DNA of 64,000 nt from Aspidiotus rigidus. Lineage: Eukaryota; Arthropoda; Insecta; Hemiptera; Diaspididae. Where the stretch lies: positions 3,994,501 to 4,058,500 of the forward strand of contig JAVHKY010000026.1 in the NCBI GenBank assembly GCA_035079385.1, read 5' to 3'. This document shows, piece by piece, positions 1 to 12,735 of this stretch (positions are counted from its first letter, which is position 1; every line of letters starts with the position of its first letter). Position numbers and translations under genes: made by a program. The notes beneath the pieces were generated by a model. That model had not been told where the DNA came from, made no database searches, and was given only the letters and a program-made list of their open reading frames with translations.

Positions 1-234
1 GGACTCCCCCCTCTCTACTCCAGTCCTTGTTACATCACACGAGGAAAGCAGGGAACCTGTTCTATGCAATAGGATAGCCCCTTCAAGTACCTAGACACGT
101 AACACTTTGTACACCTAATGGCTTAGTCCCTTAAATGAGCCAAATATGCAATGCTTCAAACACCATAAGTCCCCTCCTTGGTGGGCGGAGGCTCCGACAT
201 GACATGTCGATGACGTCATAGATTAGTCATGAAC
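1..234. repeat. edge of window with a dispersed repeat word
   Basis: No gene is visible. Positions 41-60 carry the word gaggaaagcagggaacctgt. Close versions recur at about 47370-47398 and, reversed, at about 62718-62740, so this is part of a dispersed repeat. A TGACGTCA palindrome lies near 209. Nothing else is recognised. Confidence 0.45.
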
Positions 235-766
235 ATAAGTAAATAATTATTAATATTTCATATTTGTTATAATTAAAAATTAATTTTAAAATTATTAAAA
301 ATTTTTTATAAATTTATTTAATTATTATAAATATAAATTCATTAATTAAATTTCATTCATTAAAAATTTTAGTTACTATAATTTTAGATTAACAAAATTC
401 GTTATATTTAAATTTAAATATTAAATTAATAAAAATTATTATTTCCAATACATAAATATTAATGAATTTTTTTTTCTATTTTAATATAAATTAAATTAAA
501 ATAAAAAAAAAGATTATAAATTTTATTAATACATAATATTATATATAAAATAAAAAAATTCTATTATCGATAATATTTAAAAAAAAATTTTATTTAAAAA
601 ATGAAATGTGAAATAAATAATAAAATTTTGAATATTCATTTATTTAATATTGTGTTTAAAAATTTGAATAAATAATTTTCATTTTAATAAATGATTATTT
701 AAATATTATATTAATTTAAATTATTATATTTTATTTTTTTTAGCATAATATAATATTATTAATTTT
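235..766. other. extremely AT-rich island
   Basis: About 530 bases consist almost wholly of A and T, with runs such as poly-T near 470 and poly-A near 505 and 575. No open frame of note is present. Both edges are abrupt and each carries a TGACGTC-type word (near 209, and near 767 and 781). It could be an insertion, a mitochondrial control-region-like NUMT, or simply an AT-rich spacer. No conserved mitochondrial rRNA or tRNA motif was seen, so NUMT is only a guess. Confidence 0.6.
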
Positions 767-3144
767 GACGTCACAATCTGATGACGTCCTCGATCAGTTG
801 GCATGTATATGTCTTTGGGCTGGAGGTCAATTCAAAATCCGCGCTCAAGGTCGTTTCTGATATTCGTAAGATAGAAAGATTCCACCGTGTCGAAGGGCGA
901 TGAAAAAATGTCTAAGAATTCGTCTTATCCATATCACATATGAATGTCGTCGTGTTCCGAGCCTTCTCATCGTTTCTGCCTCAGTTTAATGAGTACAAAA
1001 ACGTAACACTGTACAGAAGCTCATTCATTCGTCTTCTCGACACTCATCTCCAGAAAACGTGACAGTGCTCCCTTTTCAACTACTCCGGCTTTTTCATAAC
1101 TTCTACCGCTTTTTCTTCTAATCCTAAATCACTTTTACTGCTCTCCTCACTCGCTATCACCGGCTTCTCATTTCTCTCTGCGGTCACTGCGAGAACAACG
1201 CTATCCCCAGCTTCTCTGACACGTCTTTGGATTGTGTACGCCGTCTACCTCCTCTTAGTTCTCGTCATTCTCCGCAGAAAGCGTGAGTTTGGCGTTTCAA
1301 CCTTTCAAATTCTATCTATACCCACATTTCCATCTCGCTGCTCCCCGCGCAGCATCTCTTCGGTCTATTCTCCGTAGGTCTCGTTCCCGGGCTCCCGTCT
1401 TCATCAAAGGCTCTCCCTCTCTATCGACAGGTGATAGAAAAGCGTTGCGTCCAAGATGATTAAAATTTAATTGGGTTTACAATTATATTTTCATGTACAC
1501 ATATGTAAGAGAAGGATTATGTATCGCAAAATACATCGGTATCACACGTTGTCATGGCGGATTCATTAACTATAAGTGATTCGAAAATTGGTACAAATCC
1601 AACAACTATGAAATATTCTCGAGCCGACGAAAGTTATTCTAGTCTTAGTTAATCCACTCTCAAATACGTCTGTTCAGTTGAGAAGACAGACTGGACGACA
1701 AGCCGATTTTCGTGAGGGTAATTTATTGGTTTCTCGAGTCCGTATATAAGCCTAAACAAAACTTGGACCTGTTTCAGAGTTGTAAGCAAATTTCCTTTCA
1801 CGATAGTACGACTACCAAATCCGAGAAAGTCATACGTTTATATCTATACGAAATCACGTTCGTTTTTCTTATTCGAGAGACGCTATACGAAGAAGAAGGA
1901 TAAATAATGCCCGAAAAACGTTTTGAGCCGCACGTCGAAGTAATTACCGCTCCCTTGCCTGTCATTATTCAATTTCGAGATGAATTATCTCAAGCAACGT
2001 CCGGATTAAACTGCTGAAATTAATAAACACGAGACGCTCACGCATCGTGGCAACGCACTCCATTCTCGACGTATTTTATAAGTTGCAAAAGAAGCTACAA
2101 AATTTTGGCCGCACTCCTGATTACAAATCAATCAATGTGATTAATTAGGTACGCATCGCTGAATTCAATAAGAATAACTCGATTCTCGCCCGCGGAATAG
2201 GTAGGAATCATTTGGCAGGATGATGCACAAATATAAAAACCACATACGTTGTATATCTCTCAGATGATTATTTTCATACTCTACCGAACGCAAAGGTCGA
2301 TATGGGAGCGAGGCAACCGATACGTCTTATCAGATTGAACGCGCGATCACATATAGGCCAACAGCGGAAGGTAACTAATATTTCATCGTAAAAAAAAAGC
2401 TGATACATTTTTTTTCTCCTATCGAAAGGAAAAAAAATAGTACCTACAATTTCTTCCTAATCTCGTTGAATCGTATTAGGTCGAAACATGGAAATGACAT
2501 TCCCTAATAAAACCATTTTCAATGCTAAGTCGACTGGAATATCGAATTCAATAATGAACGTAATGCCTTGCATGAAGGAAGGGGAAAAAAAACAGTGATA
2601 CGAAGCACTAAAACTCGAATTTGGTTTCGTTCCAAATAAAATTTCAAAACGTGTTAGTAAGTTTCATTTCTCATTTCACTCTGATGTCGATGCTCCTTTG
2701 GCTTCGTACCCATTATATTCCATATTAAAATGATCCAAACTCTTCCGTTATACAGGGCTATTGAGAGCGATTTTATTGTTGAAGAAAACGTTACAGAATT
2801 TCTTCACATAAACGGGATTGTTAAAATTTTTTCGATTGTTTGGGTTCTCATTTACGCAGTCTAGAAAGAAGCGTACGAAGTCTGTCGAATGTTCTTAACT
2901 ACACAGTTCAAAGAGATACCGACGTAGATAAGTAAACTGAGCCATAGCAATTATACGGTTTGTGGGCAAATTACTCGTATATTACGGTCGACTCGTCAAT
3001 CCAACACCTGACACAACGTCGTCAATCAAAATTAGGTTCTTAATTAATAGGGTTACGATATGCGTGGACGGGAAAGGATTCAGGAATCAAAAAGTTACAT
3101 GAGGGTGAACATGCGAGTAGCTGGATGCCTTAAAGAATTGGGAT
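767..3144. other. no gene recognised
   Basis: Unannotated DNA. The stretch 1020-1440 is pyrimidine-rich and resembles intron or 5' UTR sequence, but no splice-consistent coding exon could be supported. Short ORFs here lack any recognisable domain. Confidence 0.4.
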
Positions 3145-4160
3145 ATGATCATTGAACCCACAAAATCCTCCCTGAATTATTCATCATCGCCGACATCATC
3201 AATATCTTCAGATTCACCACCACGTGATGACCCGTGCTCCAAAAATGGAGCAGATCCTGTTCCAATGGTGTGTTCTGGAACCATCACCCAATGTCACCAG
3301 ACGGCGTTTGGCGATGGATATCGTCCGATGCGTCCCACAACCATGCACACTCGAAAAGTTCGGGTGACCACGCGAAATGTTGCCGGGCGACGAAAGTTTT
3401 CACGAGCTCCTGCGTACGGCGACTTTGAGTGACGATCGGCTGATGGGAACTTCTTTCCGCAGATTTTCATCATCCGCTTACGGATTATGGTTTCAGCACG
3501 CACCCCAAATATATAGAACTTTTGGTGAAAGTAGTCCTGCGCTAGTGGAAATGAATCGAGAAATGAATCGTGTTCAAAGGCAATAATTAAGAGCCACTAT
3601 ATTGACAATCTCTGTCAACTTCATTGATAGCATCAGATTTACTACCATAGGATAACCCGAGCCCAGGAAACAAAGCAGAGTTTGCTCCAAATATTGAAGT
3701 TGCTGGTCAGGGTAATCCTTTTAGTGGAAAATATCAAGTAGTGCGGAACGTCCACTGCAACCATTGATAGCCATTACAATGACAAAAACTGTCAACACCA
3801 TCAATAGCATCAGATATTTACCATGTGATAACCCGAGCTCAGAAAACAAAGCAGAGCCTGCTCCAAATAGTGAAGTTGCTGGTGAGAGCAATCCTGCTAA
3901 TGATGATGAGAGCAAATTGAATAATGAGCCTTGTACCACTGCAACAATTGATAGCTACTACATTGCCAGATTTACCTTACGTGATAACCCAAGCTCAGAA
4001 AACAAAGCAGAGCCTGCTCCAAATACCAAACGTTGCTGGTGAGAGCAGTTCTGCCAGTACTAGTGGAAGCAAATTGAGTAATCAGGCTTGCTCCACTGTA
4101 ACAATTGATAACCACTATATACTGAATATCTCTGTCAACATCATCAGTAGCATCAGATTG
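3145..4160 (+). repeat. degenerate tandem array, first part
   Basis: Copies of a unit anchored on agctcagaaaacaaagcaga occur near 3662 (variant), 3836 and 3992. Each is followed by a variant of cctgctccaaatagtgaagt and, later, a variant of caacaattgatagccactac. On the plus strand the units translate into similar Ser/Glu/Pro/Ala-rich peptides (core PSSENKAEPAPN), and the 3836-3992 step of 156 bases keeps frame. Other steps do not keep frame and stops are present. It is therefore either a decayed coding repeat or a satellite with accidental open frames. No known protein family was recognised. Confidence 0.7.
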
Positions 4161-5540
4161 GGTGTGATTTTTCGGCCCGTAAGGAAATTATAAATTCACG
4201 GAAAAAAAACAGTGTATTCACTAAATATTTATAGTTTGACAGGGAAAATAAAAATTTCACGAAATGATAAAAATTGTTACGAAAAGAAAGACAAATAAAC
4301 GTGATATAAATAAATGTAACGTAAAAAAAAAAAAAAGAAAAAACGGGATCGAAATACAAGTTGAACATAATTTTAAAAAGTGTCACAAAGAATTTGTGCA
4401 CGGAAAATGCTCTGCATGTGCACATTCCATTCCATTCCGTTTCCATCTTCTTCTTCATAAATGTGGCTACAAATGTAAACACTTGGTTCCATGCTTCCTT
4501 GGGAACTTAGCTTGGTGGCTACCAGACTACTCGGAGGAAGCGCTTCATCGACCTTAATCTCTTGCAGTGACCGACTAAGCTTACCCCACTCACGCCTCAA
4601 CGCCTCACACTCAAATAAGCTGTGTGTGGTCCTTCATCCCGCCCTTGATCGCAATGCAAATACGTTACCTACTATACTTTCTTAAACTTTTCTCGTCCAT
4701 TTTCGTGACTCAATGTGAGCAATTCTCACTTTCCTTCTCACGAATAAGAAGCGTCTGGTCTCCTTTTTGACCCATAAAGGCTGTTGATCAGTCGTCGTTC
4801 TCTTGTTTGCTTTGAACACCACCGCTCTCTCCTCAGCAAGGAGCTCGGTTGCTGATGAACTTGCTAATATGCGGAGAGCCTCCGTAGAGATAGTGTAGCA
4901 GGCAATCAGCACAACTCTTCCTTGGTTCTTTTCCATCTCTTTTCTTCTGTACGCTATCTTCATGGAGTGAGCCCATACTACGCCAAATGTGAGAAAATAC
5001 AGTCACTTGAAGTTTATTAAACAAGACCGGTTTCCTCTTGGGTCAGGAATACATCATCAGATAGTGAAAGTACAAAGACTGAATTAAACGTGTGCGAACG
5101 GTAAGGAAGGAGGTCTGGAAAGAATGACGTTATCACCGGATAAATTATTGTGAAACTTGAAGATGAATGGATGCGCACAAACAAGACGAGTACCATTTAG
5201 GAAGCTTCTGTTAGTGACAGAAGAAGCCACAACAATTTCAACCTTCTCTGGACAATCTCAAAGGCGGCCTTTGATGGCTTTATCGATTAAGTCGAATTTG
5301 ATGGAGGTAAAATCGTGGCTACTTTCGATACAATATTAGGTCTCGCCTGTTTAAGGAATCCCTCCAACTGGAAAAAACTGGTCACTTGATATTCATTTGA
5401 AAATACGTCATTATCTTTTCTTTTTCCGCGCACACAGGTGTCCGGGATATTCGGCTTAAAATACGTTATTTTCATTGATTTTTTCGCGCGCATACGTTCT
5501 GTTGAAACCTGTTATTCATTCCGTGCAGTTTTATATTCCC
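4161..5540. other. 1.4 kb interruption of the tandem array
   Basis: The array breaks after gtagcatcagatt near 4160 and resumes at ccatcagatttacatc near 5541. Foreign DNA lies between. It contains an A-rich run at 4322-4336, the R1-like LINE remnant on the minus strand described separately, and a hammerhead-like core on the minus strand at 5029-5060. No terminal repeats or target-site duplication could be fixed by eye. Confidence 0.5.
4373..4980 (-). pseudogene. non-LTR retrotransposon ORF2 C-terminal remnant (R1-like)
   Basis: On the minus strand, 4980 to 4682 reads through a segment containing YTISTEALRILA, followed by LLAEERAVVF. That pattern is typical of the region after the RT domain in R1/I-type LINEs (family usual: Y.T.STEAL..LAG...L...ER). 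A second minus frame, 4660 to 4373, contains HSLFECEALRREWGKL, which resembles the C-terminal zinc-knuckle neighbourhood (H....EC) of the same ORF. The frames are offset, so at least one frameshift separates them. The catalytic RT core is absent and no poly(A) tail could be assigned. The copy is a dead 5'-truncated fragment, and clade assignment is tentative. Confidence 0.5.
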
Positions 5541-6800
5541 CCATCAGATTTACATCCATGTGATGACCCAAGCTCAGAAAACAAAGCAGAGCCTGCTCCA
5601 AATAGTGAAGTTGCTGGTGAGAGCAGCCCTGCTAGTGCTGCTGAGAGCGAATTGAATAAGCCTCATACTACTGCAACAATTCCACTACAACGACAATCCT
5701 GTCAGCATCATAGCATCAGATTTACCATTACGTGATGACCCGAGCTCAGAAAACAAAGCAAAGCTTGCACCAAATACTGAGGTTGCTGATGAGAGCAGTT
5801 CTACCAGTACTAGCGGAAGCAAATTGAGTAATCAGGCTTGCTCCACTGTAACAATTGATAACCACTATACTGACAATCTCTGTCAACATCATCAGTAGCA
5901 TCAGATTTACATTCACGTGATGACCCGAGCTCAGAAAACAAAGCAGAGCTGCTCCAAATAGCAAAGTTGCTGGTGAGAGCAGCCCTGCTAGTGCTGATGA
6001 GAGCAAATCGAATGAGCACCGTACTACTGCAACAATTCCACTACAACGACAATCCTGTCAGCATCATCAATAGCCTGCTCCAAATACTGAAGTTGCTCCT
6101 GGTAGCAGTTCGGCCAGTACTATGGAAGGAAATTGAGTAATGAGCCTCGTTCAACTGCAATAATTGATAGCCACTACGTTGACAATCTCTGTAAACGTCA
6201 TCAATAGCATCAGATTTACCATTACGTGATAACCTGAGCTCAGAAAACAAAGCAAAGCTTGCACCAAATACTGAGGTTGCTGATGAGAGCAGTTCTACCA
6301 GTACTAGCGGAAGCAAATTGAGTAATCAGGCTTGCTCCACTGTAACAATTGATAACCACTATACTGACAATCTCTGTCAACATCATCAGTAGCATCAGAT
6401 TTACATTCACGTGATGACCCGAGCTCAGAAAACAAAGCAGAGCTGCTCCAAATAGCAAAGTTGCTGGTGAGAGCAGCCCTGCTAGTGCTGATGAGAGCAA
6501 ATCGAATGAGCACCGTACTACTGCAACAATTCCACTACAACGACAATCCTGTCAGCATCATCAATAGCCTGCTCCAAATACTGAAGTTGCTCCTGGTAGC
6601 AGTTCGGCCAGTACTATGGAAGGAAATTGAGTAATGAGCCTCGTTCAACTGCAATAATTGATAGCCACTACGTTGACAATCTCTGTAAACGTCATCAATA
6701 GCATCAGATTTACCATTACGTGATAACCTGAGCTCAGAAAACAAAGCGAAGCCTGCTTCAAGTATTGAAGTTGCTGAAGAGAGTCGTCCTACCTACTACA
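5541..6800 (+). repeat. degenerate tandem array, second part
   Basis: Anchor words agctcagaaaacaaagc begin at 5572, 5743, 5928, 6237, 6422 and 6731, giving steps of 171, 185, 309, 185 and 309 bases. The alternating 185/309 pattern arises because a two-unit block was duplicated. Plus-strand translation again gives the PSSENKAEPAPN-like core. The array fades after about 6880. Hydrophobic minus-strand frames in the block are shadows of the repeat. Confidence 0.75.
5741..6728. repeat. 494-bp tandem duplication inside the array
   Basis: The block 5741-6234 is repeated at 6235-6728 with an offset of exactly 494. Reading the two blocks side by side shows no evident difference, and frames predicted in one recur unchanged in the other. 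Neighbouring array units differ from each other at many positions. The duplication is therefore much younger than the array and fits unequal exchange or replication slippage (or an assembly duplication). Confidence 0.9.
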
Positions 6801-7869
6801 GAAAACCAATCAAGTGATGAGCTGTGTTCCACCGCAACAATTCATAGCCACTACAATGACAATCTCTGTCAATGCGACGCCATCATTGGTATCAGATTCG
6901 CGATAGACAGAGTGATGGGAAGGCTCACTTACGTACAAGCAGACCTGCGTCGCCCGAAATCTGTAATAATGTGACCAGATTGTTCACAGAGGTAACCATG
7001 GAAAGAATAGATGCATTCCCGAAGCTACAAAGGAGTCAAGCAAAGAGAGTTAGTTGGAGAATATTAAAATTTTGTCGTTAAGAGGTAATTATGAAAGGCG
7101 AAATATAATTGTAAATTAAAGAAATAAAGTTTTCTAGACGAATTCGAAGGATAGAACATTTATTTGGCACTGCCATCAATCAAAGAAGCAAAGAAATTAA
7201 AGTTAGGCTATAAGTATAATTAATGTGCGTTTTGAAGAACACGTTTTTCATCATCGAGGTCAAAATGAATATATTAAATAATCTGCAGGAATGAAAACGT
7301 CGAGAATTCAAACAACGCAAAGTACCTACGATAACAATAATAAATAAAAATAAATAAAAGACGTCTCCTCCAGAGACACGTAGTGCAGCATTTAGCGCTA
7401 GCTTCGCTGATAACGCAACCGGGTACATAATGGACATTGCGGGTATCGAGGTGAGCGGGTAGTAACTGTTTTCATAAAATTTCAATGTATTTCAAAACTG
7501 ATAATTTCATTTGAAAGGAAATTTTATGATCAGCAAATTTAGTTCGTTCAATTTTTTCAAAAAATTGCTTCTTTCCAAAGATATTTCAAATTGAAATTAC
7601 ATTGAGACAAATGCAATTTTTTCCTTCACCCCGGTTCCATTTTCGCGACTACAGCGAACCTAGCGGTTGTAGAGCCCGAATAGGCTTGCTTCATTTCAGG
7701 GGCTAAGTACCTGACGGGTTCATCGCTTCTCACACTGTTGGGCTAGACTTCGCAATAATATATCGACTATTGATACGTAGGTTCATCTCGATCATGATAA
7801 CGTCATAGTAATTCGTGCCTCCACCAGTATTTCTTAGCTTAGTAATTATGTACATGAGCCCTCATTGCT
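6801..7869. other. no gene recognised
   Basis: The decayed array edge lies at the left. The rest shows no domain-bearing frame and no clear repeat. A (taaataaaaa)-type A/T-rich stretch lies near 7340. Confidence 0.4.
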
Positions 7870-8285
7870 GATTTGACGAAGCTTAAGGACAAAGGTCCCG
7901 AAGTAGCAAAAGTCGAAATTTAGCCTAGTATACTGTATGTTTTGCCTAGGCTAAGGATACGGGTCACAAAACAGCGAAGGTCGAAATTTTTTCAAGTCCC
8001 CTAAGTAGGCGAAGGCCACTGATGACGTCATCAAGCGTGATAAAAATCTCGACGGTTTTGACGTGTTCCATGTCTTTGCTCTAACCTCCCTCCTAAATTC
8101 CAGAATTTGCGTTCGCGTGCATGTTCGCTTGCGCACATGACCTTGGAACTTGGAAAAATTTTGATTTCAGCTTGAACTTTGGGCTAATTCCAAAATTTGC
8201 ATCAGTATTCACTGACACGTGCACATGCCCATATGACCTTGGATTTTGGATTTGAGAATATTTTCAGCCTGCACTACACACTATA
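7870..8285. repeat. short degenerate direct repeats
   Basis: Two related units begin near 7880 (gcttaaggacaaaggtcc) and 7950 (ggctaaggatacgggtcac), each running into a variant of aaggtcgaaattt. Two further units, near 8098 and 8190, share attccagaatttgc / attccaaaatttgc and an ending like gaccttggaacttgg / gaccttggattttgg. A TGACGTCA palindrome lies near 8021. This is non-coding repeat debris. Confidence 0.5.
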
Positions 8286-11200
8286 AACTGAAATAGCGAT
8301 ATCGATATTCAGTCGATGTATTAATGTATTGGTGCTATCATGATCGAAGAAATCTACAGCTTTTTCGGTTCCTTCTCAATACTCACTTAGCTCATAAAAA
8401 GAAATTCTGGATTATTCTAAGTGGAGCCAGACAATCATATCCATGGTTTGATACTTTTGGCGGAAGGGAAGAAAATCAATAGTAACTTTTAGCCAGGAGG
8501 GATCTTTGGACCGATGTTGATGCTCTGAAACTGTCGTCGAAACATTGCAAACTGGAATAGAAACAGATTTTCAGACTGTCAATGCTAATATTGACATATC
8601 CTTCCGATATATTGTGGTTCACGAGGAGGCATGACCTCTGACCTACTGTAGAGACTTGAAAAATTTCGTCCGTCAAGCTATACCTATACATGACTATTGA
8701 GATTTGATTAAGCCGATGTCATGGTCTTATACAAAACAAAAATTTTTCCAAGTCTAAGGTCGCAACAACCGCGGACGGCAGGCGGCGACCATTCTTCCAA
8801 AACAGCTTCCCAAAAAAACAAATTCGCTGTTACAATTAGGAGGTGCGGAGATAGGTAGCAAAAGCTGAAGTATCTTTCAGCGATATAATATACTATTCTA
8901 TCCGCGTTATACATTTGTACTTTTACCGTCTCCTCCTCCCCTCTTCCCTCGACAAAAACAACGGCCGATTGTAGGCGTATATCGCCAATATTTCCGAATC
9001 GGTTGATTCAGTCTAAATAAAATTAGCGGGAAAAAGTTCTTACACAAAAAACATCGTATCGGGGTATCTAACCGAGTCGAATACGATTTTTTTCGCTCAT
9101 TGCCCATGAAAGTTTGACGATGTTCTCCTCGCACACGAACCATCCGCAATCACATTGCAAAGACGTACATTTCAGAAGATGAGGATTAAGAAAGACAGGT
9201 ATTACGTAACCGTAACGAAAATAGGGAAAAAAGTACTATAAAAGGCAGACGAAACTTGGCTCGAAATTTTTTCATCAAATTTCTCTTTCTTCGAAGACAA
9301 TCGCAAGGTCAGGATTAGCAAGCTAAATTTGGAGAGAAAGAGAGTGAGAGAGAGAAACGATACAAAATACGTTCGTAGAATATGAAGATTGAATCAGAAT
9401 ATATAAGCAGATAAAATCGCGAAAATTTTCAATTTCACCGAAAGAAAGTTTTCGCGTTGTTTTTCGAGAACTCTTATGAAATCTTAATATTCTACGAAGG
9501 TAGCCAAAATGCGTTACTCACCGGCTTACATAATTTATCATCAGCATATTCGCAGATATTGCGTTTTTCGAAAAATGATATTGCATTAAAAATTTCTGTT
9601 CTATACGCGTCTGAAACTATACAATTTAAAAAACGAAAAAAAAAATTTAATCAAAAACCATCTTCAGGATGATAGAATTTGTGCGCCTTTACCTCGAGGT
9701 GTCTTTCTAGACGTAGGCTGTATTTCGACTGGAGTAAATCCGTTTACATTTTTTCTTTCAAAAATACAAAGATTCGCAATGAGTCTACCTTCGTAGTAGG
9801 TTCTCAATTTTTGGAGCCATAGAAATGTCACCTGTTTCCTCTGGCCGCGGGCAAAAATCATGCGATATACATCTTGTTGGGCTTTGGTCTTATTGTGTTT
9901 CTCGAAGCGTCTCAATATTTTTTAACTATTACGGAATAAAAACAGAGAGAAAGATGTCCCCAAGCCCTCCTCTACCTCCTTCCCAGAATTGTAAAATTTG
10001 CACAAAGATATTCTCTCTGTGAGTAGAACATGCTATAAGAAATTAGGGGGGGGGGGATGACACTGAAAAATAATCACCAACGTCACAAATCAGTCAAAAT
10101 GAACTGGGCAAAAATATTAACTCGATATCGATTATGTTCTCGTATAGTTACTTGAAAGTTTGAATTGAGAATTTTTCTTTTTTATTGAATACTTTCTACC
10201 ACGCCTAAATTATTTGCATTAATGCAAGAATTATGACGTTAATTTGAAGTCGGTTCAAAGTCGTTCAGCCAACATTTCCATGGGTTGAAGTGATACGATC
10301 GTATTCGAGGTTGATTATGAATCAGGAAAGGTTGACAAGAAAACGAGCGCAGATTGACGTGATAAAAATCAGTCAATATCAGATCAACAAATCTGATGAC
10401 TTTATATTTATGTCGGCGTACAGGCAGACGTCGTGCGGTTGAGTCACATACTTCTGGTTTAGAGGTGCTTGGCAAGGCACAAAATATCCACTACATCTAG
10501 TAGTCTTTATGAACATGTCCACTCCAGGAAATTTAGTTAATTTCAAGTTGAAATTCAGGATTTCGACTTCAACTCTAAGTCGATTCAAAATCTACCTGAA
10601 TATACATTTCTAGAGCACACATTGCCTGTTTATCGACACAATAGAACAGTTTTTAGGTCGACTGACACATGTTTGGAGAGGTCCTCTCAAAAGCAACTCA
10701 AAATTAAGGAGATAAGAGTCAAAACGAGGTCGACCTCCAATCCTGTAGCGATCCTATATTGACGTCAGCCTACAGTCGATTTTAACTCAATTACAAGACT
10801 TCAAAAGAAGTCAATTTTCAGTCGATTTTTGGCCACCTCAGAATTGTCCTTAGATCGACAGTTGATATGATCTCTCGAAAATGAACCTCATCACACACCT
10901 TCTGACCCTTCTCGAGGATAGTAAGTAGAGTCCACTAGAATATTCTCATATTTTTATTAAACTTCATTGGTAGTTACAATTAACCATATGATATGATATC
11001 ATAAGTTCATCATTTACAACGATAGTCTCTACTTCGTCGTCAGCGCTCTCCTCAACGTTGTCTCACTCATAATATATCCAATTTTTCAAATTTTTGATGT
11101 AAGTTTTGCGAGACCATCGTAAAATTTTCGAGTATTTTGCCAACTTTGAAACCATTCAGAGCATCTTGAATTTTATTTGAAAGCGCTCGAAAGTTTCTAG

Positions 11201-12735
11201 AGGTTGTAGGATTTTCTGAAAAATTTTCCACGCGATGAGTCATCGACCAGTCAATTTCAGAGACTTTTTTTCAAATTCGAAATTGTGAGTCTCCAAAACG
11301 TGTTTATTCTCATAGAACGACTGATGGGACAGTTTTCCCATAGGTTCCTCCATCGTTATGAAAGTCAAATTAATTTGAATTACGACATAACGAGACGATA
11401 TTTGAGATTTGATGAGTACCTACGTCGTAATAAAATAACGAACGAGTATTATATAAATATTATTTCTAATTTTACGACAATTGTGCACGTTTATTCTATA
11501 AAGAAATGAGTGGGTAGAACTCGTGGCTCGCACAAATAGAGCGATATTGTACAATTAAAATTATGAATAAAATAAAAAAAGATGAGAAAAATATCGTATG
11601 AATTGCGATTGTAAGTAATCAAAACCAGCACCGAGACACTTCTTTAGAAAATCGTATTCTTCGGATGAAGATACCAAATTTGATGATTCTAACGATAAAT
11701 AATAATTACAGATAATAGTGCATTATATCCTGAGTATATCATTCCATATTTCCATATCATTGTAAATTGAAATTTTCAGGACAAATTCCTACGATGGTTC
11801 GACTTGATATAAGGATTTTGGATGTTCAGTCACAGTGCTTTCGACCATCAATGAAAGAGAATCTTCTTGAAATCAAAAAAAAAAAACTTTCAAGATAAAA
11901 TGCGACTTAGGAAGACTAATAGAAATCGAGTTCACTTGTAAATAATTCAAAAGAACGAGTGTCATTAAATAGAATCCACGCCAGAGTCCATAAACAGATG
12001 GAAACAATTGGTGCAGCACTTCTTTGACTACTGTCGACCAGAAAAAGAGACACGAGGTCATAGCTGAAAGGGAGATCCGGGGTGCTTTCTCGTCCTCAAA
12101 TCATCAGTTCGGCACTCATCTAGAACCTACCCGAATTTATGGAGTTCGGCTTGCAGAGAAAGTACACTGCTCGATGGAACGATTTGCACAATCCAAAGAC
12201 AGTGGCAAGGCCATAAACGCTGAATTTATGGGCTACGAGAGCCTGGTACATAATATGTAAAAAGGAAGTGACCAGGAATATTTTCAATTTACATCCTAGG
12301 AAAAAGCCACCCCATTCTCACCACATCGGAAAAACGGAATAGTACGAGGTATCCCATTTTCACCGCGAGTGTGTTTCAGAATTACGGAGACAAGATGGAA
12401 ACGATCAGTACAATTTATGAAGAAAAAGACGTAGACAGGGAAAAATCAGGGAGATCATGGATGTCAAATTCATAGACAATGGGTACTTGGTTTCTGAAAC
12501 GAAAGGGATTCGAGATATTCCTACGAAGTTACGAATACGATACTGTGAGTAAACATAGAAAAGTTCCCAGACGGCCTATCGGTCGCTCTTCACTCTGGTC
12601 ACCGAGGTTTTCATGTCTCATCACATGCTGGAGGAGAGAATTTCACCTGCAGGTTCTAATATTTTCCTCTACTATACCAGATATCGTACATATTAAGTAG
12701 GTGATATCATTGGTATCTGGAATGTTTCTGACGAT
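8286..12735. other. no gene recognised
   Basis: A long stretch without a supported gene. It holds a G-run near 10047 and a degenerate stretch rich in GTCGA words at about 10560-10880 that resembles the larger TCGA-rich satellite at 39-41 kb. Open frames are short and domain-free on both strands. Confidence 0.4.

Noticed and set aside
235..766. Mitochondrial insertion (NUMT)
   Set aside because: Composition fits, but no conserved rRNA, tRNA or protein motif was seen. Kept only as a hypothesis.
1712..1903. 63-codon frame as a small gene
   Set aside because: Begins with GTG, has no domain and no neighbouring exon, and its length is expected by chance.
5746..6500. Hydrophobic minus-strand frames that look like a small membrane protein, repeated twice
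   Set aside because: They lie antisense to the tandem array, recur only because of the 494-bp duplication, and have no supporting start context or family.
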